From Torreya grandis (taxonomy: Eukaryota > Streptophyta > Pinopsida > Cupressales > Taxaceae): DNA of 64,000 nucleotides. Location: assembly GCA_037957365.1 (NCBI GenBank), contig JARHVA010008362.1:190001-254000 (forward strand). Direction: 5' to 3'. Position numbers and translations under genes: made by a program. Below the pieces are notes generated by a model. It searched no databases. It was given only the letters and a program-made list of their open reading frames with translations, and was not told the origin of the DNA. Each line of letters begins with the position of its first letter. The stretch's first letter is position 1. Of this stretch, positions 1 to 14,195 are shown in pieces.

Positions 1-3000
1 TGGGAAATTCCACCTCATTTCCACCTAGCAGCTAGGTTATTCAACCAAGTAATTGCATCTAAAAAACCTAAGTTGTACGATTTCATCATGTGGAGCGTCT
101 TCACTAGTTTTATTTTCAACCCATTTGCACTTGAGGTAGGTAGATCTCACCCATGTGCTTCTTATAGCTTTTTATTTATCTTTTATTTGTTCTTATCTCT
201 ATAAATGTTTTGTGTTGCCATGAATGTTCCTCTTATAGGTTTTGTGCTTTCCATTTTTTCCTTTTGATTTCTTAAGCATGATTAGGTATTTTGAAATGTG
301 TAAATTGCATTTATAATTGTTTATCATGTTAAAATTAGAGCAAAAAATGTTTTAGAAATCAAGTCTTTCAAGAAACCCTAGCAGATGGATTACCGTGCCC
401 ACTCAAGTTTACCAGGCCTCATGTCTTACTCAGGTTCTTGACACTAAGCAACTACCCTCAAGAAACCCAATTCCTAAGAGCCTCTCCCTATGGGTTTTAT
501 ATCTCTACTTACTTGATCTTTAAAACATCACTTATTCAAGTTTATAACCCTAAGTTGCTTCTATTAATAAACCTGATTTACTAATGACTTATTCACCTAG
601 ACTTCCAATCCTAAGTAACTATGTTTGGAAACCTTGAACTTAAAAATACCAACCTACCCAGGTTTCCTTTCCCTTCTAATAAATTTAGGTTTCATAAATG
701 TAGTTTCTTACCTATGATGACCTATAGTCATTGACCATCACAAACTTGAAGTTGTCTGTATACTCCTAGTGGTCTATCTAGGTTTCCAAATGCTTAAGAC
801 TTGTGCTTTTTAGATCAACCTAGGGTTGTGAAACCCTACTAATTAAAGGTAATATACTTATATTTTTTAGTAATTTTGTCTACTCAAAACCTAAAGCTTG
901 CTTATGGATACTATAAGAGAAATAAGTTAACTCTTTTTTCAAACTTTCTAAACTAGTTGGAGCAGTCAACAAGTGTTTAAAATCACTTGTTAGGATCTTT
1001 AGAGTTAGCAAGAGCCAATGTCTAGATCAAAGGGATCATGAAGATCAAAATATGAAATAGATCAATTGGAAATACAAACTACATATACTGAAGAAGTCCT
1101 AGAGTTGGCACTTGAGGAGATTCCAAAACCAATCAGGAAAGACAAAGTAAAAGCTAAAAAATCGAAGTTACAGGAGCCCAAGATAAAGCACAAATACAAA
1201 GGGTACCCAATTAAATCAAGCATCATTTGAAAGATAACTGAGATAAGTGACACAAACATGGGGTATGTGTCCATGACTAAATTATTAGAGGGAATAAGGC
1301 CATATCTAAGACCCAACTCATGTATGTTATGACTAGTAGTGGAATTTTGCAATCTAAATCTTTCCCAAGCTCATCTCAACTCCTTAAATTTGTGCTGATA
1401 TGTTCCAATTACTATGACTCTCTTACTAGGGTTGTAAGATGAAACTAGAAATGTAGTTGTGAGATTGGATTTTCAATATCTCAACTAACATCTAAAGATC
1501 CCAACATCACCAAAAGTAATTGATATGAAAATGGAAAACTATAATAAGCAATGGAAAACTAAGGCATCATAATGTACTAAGATATTAAATACATATTATT
1601 TGAAGAAGGTAAAGCAAGTCTCAAGATTCCCAAAGAAAATAATAATATCATACTTTGTACAAGAAGTAGATGACATAATCCAATTACTATGAAAAATTAA
1701 TGGAGACAAGAATGCCAAATGTTTCTCACCTTGGATGTATGCTTATATCAAAACTATTGATGTCACTAGGAGCTCAACTAGGATTGAGTGGGAAAGAATG
1801 ATAAGTGACAATATGGATTAAAATTTGAGGAATGCATTATAGACTTTTGACTTCAAAATGACCTCATACCTTCTATATGCATTAACTTCAAGTGGAGCTT
1901 TTTCAAGACTAAGAAAAAAAGGCACATTGTCATCCATGCCAATATATGAATTTTATCCTCAACTAGTTCTTTCAAAATACTACAAGAATTATAGTATAGT
2001 AAATGATGGGTTATTTTATGAACTTATTTACAAATTGAATATAGTTCTAAAGCATAGAAGAGTATAAGATGAATCATGGGACATAGTTTTATAATATGGT
2101 TGCATTTTCATTTAATTCCTTGACTTCACAAACATCAGAGTGGGGGGTTTCTCAGGAACACCTATTAAATTTCCCAAATACCCAAGTGACAAATAGATTC
2201 TCATGGAAATTTGTAGACAACTAGTTAAACTACATGACTTTCAATCAAAAGCTCACAATACATCCATTAAATTTCCCATTGTCATTGGTAACTACCATTG
2301 TCCAAGCATTTATAAGGTGTGAAACATATAGAAAAAGATGTAACATCATTACACCCAAATAAATTTTGACTCCAGGATCAACTTTGATTATAGAGGGGTG
2401 GCATAAAATATAGTTTCTTTAGAATACATGTATATATTGGGACTTGAGGATTTTTGGAATAACTACAAAAATGAGTTTGATGTGAGGAAAAGGGACAAAA
2501 ATAGATTGCCTATTGATCATATCTCTGATTTTGACTTAGCAACAATTCTTCAGGATATGAAAGATGATGGGGTTATCACAAGTGATGCTTTTCATACAGT
2601 GAGAGGGGATAATGTCCCACTTATAGTAATCATTTTTGGCAAAGATAATGATAAGACTATTTCTGATATAACTTCAAATGTTTTTATAATGACTTATACT
2701 TAACTCGTTAACAAAGGCTATTGCATAAAGGAATTGATGAAAGAAACCACCCGTGTAGGGAAAAAGAGAAAAGAAATAGTACAAGGAGAGATTATCCAAG
2801 GACCTATAAAGAAGATAAATTTCAAAAAGAATAGTGATGATACTTATTCAATGGTGAAATATAAAGAACCTATTTAGCCAGTTGTTTCTACTCCATTGGT
2901 TTCTTCTATTGGTATGGTTATTCCTACTATCTCCAAAACCCTTTATATTCTAACTCCCACTACACCCATCATAGATCTATCAATATTAATGCCTCATCCT

Positions 3001-4785
3001 AAGTTTTATAGCACCAAAATTCCTAAGAAGCCCATTAAAAAAGACACTAGTACTCCCCCTCCTCCTCCTCCATCATTTCCATCGATCTCACCACCACCAC
3101 TTCCTTCAGTAGAATAACCCACCCTTGATAGGGAACCTAAAAAAAATGACTACTAAGGAAGAAACTCAATCTCAGAAAGAACAACAAGAAAAATTGGAAA
3201 AAGTAGGTGAGCTTAAGAAGGAAGATGTTGAGGAAGTGGAAGATAAAGGAAAATAAGTTAAACTAGAAGAAAATGTAGTTAAGGAAGTAAAAGAGGGAGA
3301 AGTTGAGAAGGATAAAGAACTTGAAATAGTAATATGGGAAATTCTAGAGAAAATGAATGAGAAGGAGGTAGTTACTGAGAAATAATAAGATATCAGTAAG
3401 GTGGTGAAAACAAAAAACCAAGTTAAAGAACAAGAAGATAAAGAGATTAAAAAAAACTCATGCACAGGAAGTTCCTTCTCAGGAACTAGTGATTAGGAAT
3501 AATCAATAGAAAATGGTGGTTCATATAGATATTTCCACTTCTACAGACTTTTCATCTTGATTGGCTATGTAGATTTCTCCAAAAACTAATGAAGTGATAA
3601 ATCTTGATAAGATGGATTTACAACTAATGAGAAGTCTAGATAAGAAAAGCAAAATCCTAAACCAACCAAAGTAACTTCTTGATTGAATATTCAGGATAAA
3701 AGTTTGCATAAGTATTAACTCCTCCACAAGGGTGAGTAGAATTAAAGTTATAGAAAAGGATTTAATATTTACTAAGATATCTTTGGGAGAAGTTACTACT
3801 GAGGGTTTAAATGAAGACACCCAAACCCTAATAAATACTCTTTTCAAAAAGCTTGATGAAAAAAAGACTGTTAAGGCTAAATTGAATGAGAAAAATGCAT
3901 AATTGTGTGAAACAATAGCTAAGGTTGCAAGATTTATTCCATAGTAGTCTATTATGTTAGAAGAATTAATTTAGTATTAGGTGATCATAGAAGTGGAAGA
4001 CACTAGGGACAAAGCAAAAGTAGTTGACCAGTGGATAGAGAAAATGCATATAACTTCTAAGAAGCTCTTCCCTAGTACTCCATATGCTCATGTTGATATT
4101 TTGAATAAATTGGTAGAAGTAAAGATAGTAATGAAAGAGATTGAGCTTGAAAATGGTATTTCTAAATTTCAACAAGAAAGTATATAGACAATAGGTAATT
4201 TGAGTGAGAGGATTATGATTGAATAAAATATTGCTCTTTATGGATCCATGATGAAGATAAAATAAGTGGAATATCTCTTATCTTTTCATATAAATATTAT
4301 ACAAGCAATGAGTGAAGAAATGAAGACCTTGGAAGAAGAGGCACATAGTTAAAAGATAAATCTGGAAGATTCCCTGTATGGTCTTATTGGTATCTGGCCT
4401 AACAATGTTCCAAGGGCATCTAAGCAACTATATGAATAATTCAAGCAATAGATGGACAAAGTTGTAACTCCTTTCATAGCTAAATCTATCAAGGAGTTAA
4501 TTAAATATCAACAAGAGATAAAAAGACTTGAGGCAAGGATTGAAAAAGTAAAATCTCATTGTAGGAGATTAGAGAAATAAATGCTAAGATTTCAAACAAA
4601 GAGACAAACACTTGTTAAGCCTGATGATGTAGCCATACAACTAATGATGTCTCAGCACATCAAATATAGGGATAAATGTAGAGGACAAGTTCATGAATTG
4701 GATTAGATATTTATTCCAAGTTCAAAATGGAGACTTCTTTCTTTCTTCTTTCTTAATATTCTTCTTTTATTTTCAAATGTACTTT
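1..4785 (+). pseudogene. Decayed long ORF, coiled-coil protein of a probable non-autonomous retroelement
   Basis: I do not recognise the family. A frame is open from base 1 to about 204, and the same frame reappears at about 1060 and runs, broken by stops, to 3117 (better stretches 1858-2067, 2428-2703, 2896-3117). A proline-rich linker (runs of P and S) lies at 3050-3115. The frame shifts near 3120-3146, and a very charged K/E-rich segment follows to about 3460. After another shift, a heptad-like charged stretch extends from about 3840 to 4785. Most breaks are TAA or TAG inside otherwise protein-like sequence. CTTGAG followed by GTAGGTAG at about 130-140 looks like a splice donor, so bases 136 to about 1059 may be an intron. 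A polypurine tract downstream fits a retroelement ORF. A degenerate host gene is the alternative. That this was coding is fairly secure; its function is unknown. Confidence 0.5.
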
Positions 4786-5159
4786 GAGTAATCTTATTTC
4801 AAGTAATTACTTTGTAAATAAATGTCATCAAAAAATTTATTTGTAAACTAAAGTTACTTTATAAAGCTGAAAGACTTAAGTAATTTGGCCAAAATGCCAT
4901 TACTTAAAGTTATTTTGTAAAATCAAATTACTAGATCTATTTCTACGAAACATGTAAGGAGTTGGTGTCTGATCTAAATAAGGAGTCTAGGTATCACCAC
5001 TTGTCATCAACTATTGCATGCCACAGAACAGAAATTTAAGGAAGATGTCACTCAATAGCCTTAATTTTTTTGTGTAACACATGAGAATTGGAGAAGTTAA
5101 CTCCTATTTGTCTTTGACATTAGTTTTTTGTATAAATATTAGTGCAGGCCTATATGCCC
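4786..5159. other. Non-coding AT-rich stretch after the decayed ORF
   Basis: No sustained reading frame is visible. AT-rich sequence with short direct repeats of a 'taattacttt'-like motif, between the end of the coiled-coil frame and the polypurine-like tract. It is probably the 3' untranslated part of the same element. Confidence 0.3.
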
Positions 5160-5171
5160 AAGGGAGGGGAT
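5160..5171 (+). other. Polypurine-tract-like motif and possible 3' LTR start
   Basis: AAGGGAGGGGA is directly followed by TGCTAATTTTTGG, the arrangement of a plus-strand polypurine tract and the TG of a 3' LTR. It lies about 375 bp after the end of the decayed ORF on the same strand. No second LTR copy is in the window, so this rests on position and base composition only. Confidence 0.35.
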
Positions 5172-6131
5172 GCTAATTTTTGGAAAACAAGCAAATTTAA
5201 CCATTGTACAAGAAGTTTAATAAATGTAAAACTTTGTGTTTAAGATAATTAGATTATTTTGTATGAATGTTACTGAAAGTGAATAAGAAAGATTGTTTTT
5301 TGGAGAACTTTGTGTCTATGGGAATCATTTTGTGTGTTCCATGAAGATAAAATGGTAAAATTTGTGTTATCTATTTATGTAAATTGAATTCATTGCTTTC
5401 TTGATCATTTTCTTGAAAAGTTACCATAATTATATGTTTATCTATCTAGATGAACACAATAAAATTTGTAAACTATTTATTGTGAAGTGTATTTCTTATA
5501 TTTCTCTTCCTTCTCAACCATTCTAGTCTTTTCTTTATCCTCAAATCTATCTAAAAAAACTCTACTCGTGTTCTCAGAATCATCTGCTTACTTGCTGCAA
5601 AATCCCTTTGTTATGGCTCATGAACAAAGTGATTAAATTAATACCCCCAATTAGAATAACTCAAGAAACTTTGTGAATAACTATAAGCTGTAAGTAATAA
5701 AAATAGATAAACATAAAAACATGGGAGATTCACCATTAAATAAAGGGGATTTAATCCCATGACTGCCTAGGTAATTTTGACTACATGTGAAATATCTAGG
5801 CAACACATTCATTGTGAATTGACCTTTGGTCACATCATCTAGATCATTTTGGTTTCCTCAAATCAGTTAAATCATCAAAAACTTCCAATGTCCATATTTA
5901 TAAAAATACATTCATGTTTTTTTAAATTTTTTTCTAGGTAACATCTTGGTATTTAATAGTATATGTTATTGAATATGCATTATTAAGGTCAATATATTTA
6001 TATATTCAATATCATTTTCGTATATTTAAAATGTATTTGATGCACTATTAATATGTCCTCTAATAAGCCAATTGTTAATAATCAATAGAAGTTTTGTTGA
6101 TAATCATGGTCTTGTACATATACAACTAATT
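5172..6131. other. AT-rich non-coding sequence, possible LTR
   Basis: No reading frame longer than chance is seen. If the tract at 5160 is a true polypurine tract, this is the first part of a 3' LTR; no end or paired copy could be identified. Confidence 0.25.
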
Positions 6132-6468
6132 CAAAACTATTACAACAAATTATAATTACTTTTATTAAAAGGATAAAAGCCTATAAAATTGTGCTTATAA
6201 ATAAACCATTTAGATCAATTTCACAACTAATAGATTAACATGACTTATTTAAACTATAAAACTACTATATATAGTGCTTTTATAGTTTAAATAAGTCAAG
6301 TTAATCTATTAGTTGTGAAATTGGTCTAAAATATAGTTGTTTTATAGTTTAAATAAGTCAAGTTAATCTATTAGTTGTGAAATTGGTCTAAATGGTTTAG
6401 TTGTAATCATAAGTTTATAGGATTTTATCCTTTTAATAAAAGTAATTATAATTTGTTTTAATAGTTTG
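6132..6468. repeat. Foldback (MITE-like) inverted repeat with internal duplication
   Basis: The arm at 6132-6264 is, with about a dozen differences, the reverse complement of 6336-6468. The 71-bp spacer holds a further copy of the inner arm (6275-6330), directly repeated relative to 6339-6392. Transcribed RNA would form a hairpin of about 130 bp. There is no coding capacity. The form fits a foldback or MITE-type element, but no target-site duplication was found, so it could also be a local inverted duplication. Confidence 0.75.
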
Positions 6469-6504
6469 TATAATTTCTTAACTTGCAATAACATGACCGT
6501 CAAA

Positions 6505-6668
6505 GACACACACACACACTCACACACACACACATTTATACATACATACATATACACACGCATATACATATACATACATACATATATGTCTATATACACA
6601 CACACAGATGTGTGTCTGTGTATGTAGATATACACACACATATATACATATACATAAATATATTTATT

Positions 6669-6713
<45 letters not shown>
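6505..6713. repeat. Compound (CA)n / (TA,CATA)n microsatellite
   Basis: Two (AC) tracts (about 6505-6534 and 6676-6713) flank CATA, TATACA and TGTG repeats. The Cys/Val-alternating reading frame across it on the minus strand is an artefact of the dinucleotide repeat. Confidence 0.95.
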
Positions 6714-6715
<2 letters not shown>

Positions 6716-7469
6716 CAAATGATATTATTGCAGGTCATCCCTCAAGATCAATAATCATAATCACTAATGACATTTTTTTTGTAGGGTTGCTTATCAAATA
6801 AAAATTATCAAAAATAATAACATTCATTTTTCAGGTTGCCTCTCCAAATTTGATAATTGGTCAAACTAATAATCATTTGTTTTTCATATTGATCAATCTT
6901 AGAAATAGATAAAGCATTATTTTTAATCATTTGTCTAAATTTGATTATGTACTAAATTGATGTGTGCTTGTAGGTCTCATCAGTCCAAAGAAAAACATTT
7001 AAAAAACTACTAATGACATTTATGCAGGATTGATTGTCAAAGTTTATAATTTAAAAACTACTAAACCATTTTTTTTTAGGATGAATGATCGAAGACCACA
7101 ATATCTTCAAACTACTAATCATTTTCTTGTAGGCCTCCTGTCAAAGATATTTTGGCCTCCTAAAATATTTTTTGTCCAAAAAATTTCAATCATTTTTTGT
7201 AAGTCATTTTCTATATATCATGCATCTAATTAATCAATTTTTGTCCTACTTGTTTATAACCCAAGGGCTATGTTGTTGTATGATCTCCTTTCATCATTTT
7301 GGTAATTCTTTGAGGATAAAAAATCATCCATAATGTTGTTCCCAAAATCTATCACTAATTTTTGGGGACAACATATCAACTATTTTGGTCCTAAAGGCCA
7401 AAATTCTCTCTTCCCTTCTCAAAAAATGTTCTGAGCATCCAATTTCTTCAATTATTCAATATTTTTTAG
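6714..7469. other. Non-coding AT-rich stretch
   Basis: No convincing gene. Repeated phrases of the type 'aaaaactactaatcatttttttgtagg' occur about every 60-100 bp (near 6760, 7000, 7060, 7115), suggesting a loosely periodic degenerate repeat. Its origin is unclear. Confidence 0.3.
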
Positions 7470-7479
7470 CTAAGGGACT

Positions 7480-8680
7480 CACAGGTTCAACAAATTCAAG
7501 ATGTGAGGTCTCACAAAGAAAAAAGTTCCCAACACTTAGGCAATTTCAAGGTTCAAAGGTTTAACGGGTTCAAAGGTTCAACAACATTGGCATACTTAAA
7601 AGAGTTAAGCACTTCGACAAGTTCAAAGTTTAACCACTTCAAAAAGTTCAACAGATTCAAAGGACTTAAAGAAAATAAGAATTCAAAGAAGAAAGATTAA
7701 ACCATTAAACCATTGAAACTTGAACCAAAAGAGTTCAAAGGTTCAAAGGTTTAATGAGTTCAATAAAATTTTGGCAGACTTAAAGAAAAGAAGGCTTCGA
7801 AGATTAAAGGTTGAATTTTTGAACCATTAAACCTTTAACCAAAAAGGTTCAAAAAGTTCAAAGGTTTAACAAGTTCAATAAGATAAAAAGACTTAAACAA
7901 AAGAAGACTTTGAAGGAACACAATATTGAACCATTGAAATGTTGAACCATAGTTGGTTCAATCAGTCAGTTCAATCAGAAGGTTTAAAGGAGTCTCCCAA
8001 AGCCCAAAGGACAAGTGCCCTTACGGAGGGTAGGGAACAAAAGGATATCTTTCGAAAAGATTTTTTGTGGAAAAATTCCACAAGAGAATTCCTTTAGACA
8101 TTTTGTCTGAAGGAATGTTGAAAGTCCCAACAAAAAAAGGCAGAGGAAAGATTTCCTTCAGATAAAATATCTGAAGGATTTCCTTTAGACATTTTATCCA
8201 AAGGATTTGAAGAACAAGGCCACTTGAAGGACCCCAAAGGGCAAATACACTTATGAGGGACTCTTAGCAACCATGAAATAGACCATTCTCAAGGATCGAA
8301 GGGACACCTTCCCTTCGAGGGGTTCCAAAGATAGAAAGCTGAAGGAATTTCAAAGATCTAGAGACTTAGAAGAACAAAGGATTCTGAGAAAGAGAATGAA
8401 TTGTTGAACCTTTAACCAAAATGGTTCAAAGTTCATTGGTTCAAAGGTTCAAGGAAGCTTTGAGTGAAGGAAGGAAGTGGAAGATTCCAGAGACAAGTTC
8501 GAAGAGATGATTCAACTGAAGAGGAAAGATAATGATTGAACCAAGAAAGTGATTGAACCAAGGAAGTGACTGAACCAAGGAAGTGATTGAACCAAAGAAG
8601 CGATAGGACCACCCAAACCATTGAATAGATGCACCTCAAATGTTCAAAGGTTCAAGGTTCAAAGTAGTTCAAGTGACTAA
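7480..8680. repeat. Degenerate GTTCAAAG minisatellite-like region
   Basis: Two blocks, about 7480-7990 and 8400-8680, are built from variants of GTTCAAAG, GGTTTAAC and TTGAACCA in both orientations, with repeated phrases such as GGTTCAAAGGTTCAA and TTGAACCATTAAACC. The middle (8000-8400) carries palindromes. The units are too variable for a clean satellite. No reading frame continues through it. It may belong to the leader or LTR of an old element. Confidence 0.6.
8091..8204. repeat. Three 23-bp near-palindromes (CCTTYAGAY...RTCTGAAGG type)
   Basis: 8091-8113, 8155-8177 and 8182-8204 are each 23 bp of the form CCTT(T/C)AGA, AT-rich centre, (T)CTGAAGG. The middle copy is almost perfectly self-complementary. 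Next to them, 8068-8082 (GTGGAAAAATTCCAC) is another hairpin. They form a small cluster of cruciform-capable sites. Confidence 0.6.
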
Positions 8681-10512
<1,832 letters not shown>

Positions 10513-11713
10513 TGTAGACACCTAAAATTGGCCACCAGTAACCTCTAACTAGGCTTTTGGCTAGTTTCTATCTGAAATGCACAATTTGGCCTAAAAACAC
10601 TAAAACATGCAAAATGATGTGAAAATAACATATTCAAGTGCTAATTTTGGTCAAGGTATCCCTAAATGGAGTAATAAAATTTATGGGCTAGCTAACTTTG
10701 ATCAATCAATTTTGAGTCAAAATGCTAATTTTGCACCCACATGCTCTGAATTGCTCTTTCCTATCAATATTTTGCACAAGACTCATGCCTTTGTTGTTTT
10801 TTGTTGGCAACATCCTAAATGATAATACGCATCCAATGCATTTGATAGTGACTTACATTTCCAATCTATTCAAATTTAAGACCAATAATAAGGCATTTTG
10901 ATCAATTTAAGTATTTTGTACATAAAGTGCTTAATCATGTTTAAGAGCTAATTAACCCAAATCAAGGCCTAATCAAGAATTTCATTGAAACGTGTTGAAT
11001 ACTTTGTTTTAGAAATGAATATTTAATATATTCATCATCAAGTGACCTCATTTCTTAGGAATACATCCCTAGGCCATAAATGCCATAAATATCAGGATTC
11101 ATGCCCTCCATGCCTCATCAATGCCTTCTATGATACCCTCCACGCCTCTTAAATTGCCCCTTATTCTAATGCCATGATGAGGATAATTACAAACTTAATT
11201 CTAAAAATTAAATTAATCCTCAACCACACATCTCAATCTTGAAATGGACGATTGAGGTTTATTTTGATCAAATCAAAAAATCTATAAATAGGAGGCCTCA
11301 CAACATCATTTCTAAGATTAATTTGTGCAAAGTTATAATGCAGGATTGGTTCTAAAAGCTTCAAGCAACTAGTGTTATAATTCCAAATTGATTCCAAGCC
11401 AAGCCAAGCCACAAGACAAAGGTACCAAGAGGAGATAAAGGTAGCCACACTCCATTGAAGAAGACCTATTAAAGCACAAGCTAAGCAAGCCACCATTATA
11501 AATGAATTTAGAGCATCCAAGGAAGGTGAAAGGAAATTTTATGTTTTCATTCCTTGCTTTTTGGTTGTTTTTGTCATTTGCTTTTGTTAACTAATCTCTC
11601 CCTAGTGTCTAGGCCTAGAGATGTTATGTTATTAGTGTGTTTATTTCACTTTGTTTTCATTTTAGAAATAACACCATACTAACCATCCTCTCTTGAGTCA
11701 AATTCTTAGATCA
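10513..11713 (+). repeat. 5' LTR of family-1 element
   Basis: 1201 bp, TGTAGACACC...AGATCA. A TATA box candidate CTATAAATAGG lies at about 11281, about 430 bp before the LTR end, and is conserved in the 3' copy. A minus-strand reading frame inside (about 11233-11520) is also present in the right LTR and is a shadow. Confidence 0.85.
11281..11291 (+). promoter_or_regulatory. LTR TATA box candidate
   Basis: CTATAAATAGG, conserved at the equivalent place in the 3' LTR (about 19163) and in the reverse-orientation LTR at the window end (about 63869). Confidence 0.55.
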
Positions 11714-11718
11714 CATAA

Positions 11719-11736
11719 TGTCGCACCTAGTGGGAC
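11719..11736 (+). other. Primer-binding-site-like block
   Basis: TGTCGCACCTAGTGGGAC, five bases after the 5' LTR. The equivalent block is TGGCATGTCTAATGGGAC in the element at 27106 and TTGGCATGCTAGTGGGAC (minus strand) next to the giant element's 5' LTR. The place and the TGG start fit a tRNA primer site. The tRNA was not identified. Confidence 0.5.
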
Positions 11737-11866
11737 TAAATGCATCCTACACATGAAGGAAATCCTTTTACAACCTTAAAAAACTTATTTGAGATTTTAA
11801 AAATCTTGTAAATTAGTTTTCTAACTTTATTTTGCCATTTTTGGTTGCCATAATTTTTACACAGTA

Positions 11867-12030
11867 ACCGATGTCAGTAGAAATACTAACATTGGTTACT
11901 TGGCTTAACCGATGTCAATCAACAAAACTGACATCGATTACTTGGATTAACCAACATTGGTTAGAAGAACTAACATCAATCAAATCTTGGTTGGCCATAA
12001 CTGATGTCAGTGGTAGTGACCGATAATAGT
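11867..12030 (+). repeat. Palindrome array of ACCGATGTCAGT units (about 42-bp period)
   Basis: Eight 12-bp units begin at about 11867, 11885, 11908, 11927, 11950, 11969, 12000 and 12018. All are variants of the perfect palindrome ACCGACGTCGGT, mostly by transitions. Two palindromes plus spacer make a repeat of about 42 bp (11867, 11908, 11950). The array lies 150-320 bp after the 5' LTR, in the leader. The same motif recurs in both Copia elements of this window. Confidence 0.85.
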
Positions 12031-14195
12031 CACTGTGTTTTTCCAAAAATATAGACCTGAGACCTACTTTTTCAAAGTTGTTTCAAATTTAATAGGGATT
12101 CAAATCTAAGGAACATGCTAACAATTTTTCTATAGGACCAAGTGGGATATTTTCTCAAAACATGTTTAAATCACTTTTACATGCTTAAAATTTGATTAAG
12201 AACTTTGTTTTGGTGTTTAACAAGGAATTTTTAGATGTTTTTGGTGAATGTTTTCCAAAGTTTACAACTAAAACCAAGGGGTCAAATGAATACCACCAAA
12301 CATTTCATTTGGGTTTAAAATTGAAAACACTTGTCAATTTTTGCTTTCAATAGTTATTTAGTTAAATTTTATTTGGCAAAAAGAGGAATGTTGTGTGTAT
12401 GCTCTTCCATTTGTCCCTTATAGGGAACCCTTGGAATCAAAAGTGTCATTCCTATTGCAAGTAGCCTAGTCCAAGGCTTAGAAAGAAAGTCATCTAAAGC
12501 ACTCCTCAAAAACTCATCAAATTTTGGGTGATCTTGAAAATGATCCTAAAGTCTTTCTACTTTATTGCTTTATTTATTTATTCATCTTGGCTTGCGAGGG
12601 TGACTTCATCACCTCCCATAAGTTCTTTAGGGAAGCTGTGACCTAGGGTTTCATCTCCTAACATTGACTTCATTTGACTCTTTTAGAGTTTCACATGGGA
12701 CATAGAGGCACTTTGGACATCAAACTATACTGATCGAATAGTAGGATGTAGTGATTGTAAAAAGGATTAGACCTTTTTACAACAAGCTGAGAGATACGGA
12801 CCTAAAATCTATGTTTTTCTTTTGAATTGTTTGACATGAAAGTCATTGTGCAATTGATTCCCATAGTGACATTCAAAACTTGATAGTTTATTCAACCCCA
12901 CATGCCATACCCTTGTTAGGATTTAGATGATTATACTTAGTGTATTTTGGTCATTTATCTTACTTGGTATTTTTGAGACTAAAACTTGTTTGTTTATGTA
13001 TAAACCATGTCAAAACAATTTTGTCTATACATCACTCTTTTCTCTAAAGAGGTGTTATGCTGGCTATTTTACACCACACTTGTGCCTTGAATTTTTTTCT
13101 AAATTTGTTTGTGTGTATGTCATTTGAGTTATAAAGGGTAGCGTTATGCTACCCAAATGATGTCAAACCATTTTGCCTTTGAGTCTTTGAAACATAGTAT
13201 TGACCACATCATTTGAGCATGCTTGTATCGTTAGGCTACTCAATTTGTTTCAAGACTAGTTTACCTTACACCAAAAATCATTGTTTCAAACCATGTCATG
13301 TATGCCATTTAGACCTTTGTATTATGTTGTCATGTTGTCCAATATTGTCTAGCTTGTTTGGTCAAAACCTAGATTTCCTCATTGAGTTTTCAATTAGCCT
13401 TGTCAAGTTTGGATTCAAACATTAATTTATTTCTATTTAGGCCTTAATTCATGGGTATGATATACATATCTTTCTATTTTAGGTTGCACAACTTCATTTA
13501 ATCGATTAACCAAACATAAAAACTATTGATGGTTTATTTGTTCAACACCTATCCTCACCATTTTTCATGCCTTTATTTGGGAAACATAGTCTTTCTTCAA
13601 AGAGCCTTTTGTCTTTTGCCTTATGCCAACTAATCATGTTTATGTTTGATTCCATGTGTTGGGTCTATGTCAAAATTGTTTCCAAACTTGTTAGATTAAA
13701 TCAAATCACATTAGCCTTTGTTTCAAGTCTAGCTTTTAACACCATTTGGTCAGAAGTCCTAGCATATGCCTATTTGTTTGAGACTAGTTTTTGACTCCAC
13801 ATTTAGGAAAAAGACCTAGAAACTCAACTTTTCCCTTTCCTAGTTCAGACCTTGTTTGGAACACTTTGACCTAGACCTTTGACATGCTAATTTTTATTTA
13901 GACACTTGACCTTTTATGCATATGACATTTGACATTAGACATTTGATGTTAGACTATTTTATGACAAGTTTTAACACCAACCATTTTGGAGATATAGTTA
14001 AACTTTTAGACCACATTGGATATATAGCTCCACCTTTTGACCAAGTTAAACCAAGTTTATACCATTTATTCTTTGGACATAGTTTTTTTAGAGTTTGTAT
14101 AACTCTAAGCCTTTTTTTTCAGAGCTTTCATCATTTATGCAGATATATCTAACTAAACTTATGGTGGAGTCACTTACAATCTAACTTATGATAGA
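12031..14195. other. Untranslated leader of the family-1 element
   Basis: 2.2 kb with only short frames. Colinear similarity to the second family-1 element (about 29100-31230), for example phrases around 'ccaaggggtcaaat' and 'cctcccataagttctttaggga', shows it is a conserved internal region. No coding signal is seen. Confidence 0.6.

Noticed and set aside
6363..6713. Minus-strand frame alternating Cys and Val
   Set aside because: Produced by the (CA)n microsatellite; no real coding signal.
7480..8680. GGTTCAAAG repeats as tRNA T-arm (B-box) relics
   Set aside because: GGTTCAA resembles a B box, but no A box, acceptor pairing or cloverleaf is seen, and the motif recurs in both orientations as a simple repeat.
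11233..11520. Minus-strand 95-codon frame, repeated at 19193-19459
   Set aside because: Lies inside the two LTRs of the family-1 element, antisense to its transcription; duplicated because the LTR is duplicated.
11867..12030. Palindrome array as a CRISPR or an origin iteron set
   Set aside because: The context is an LTR retrotransposon leader in a plant genome; spacing is too short and variable for repeat-spacer structure, and no replication gene is near.
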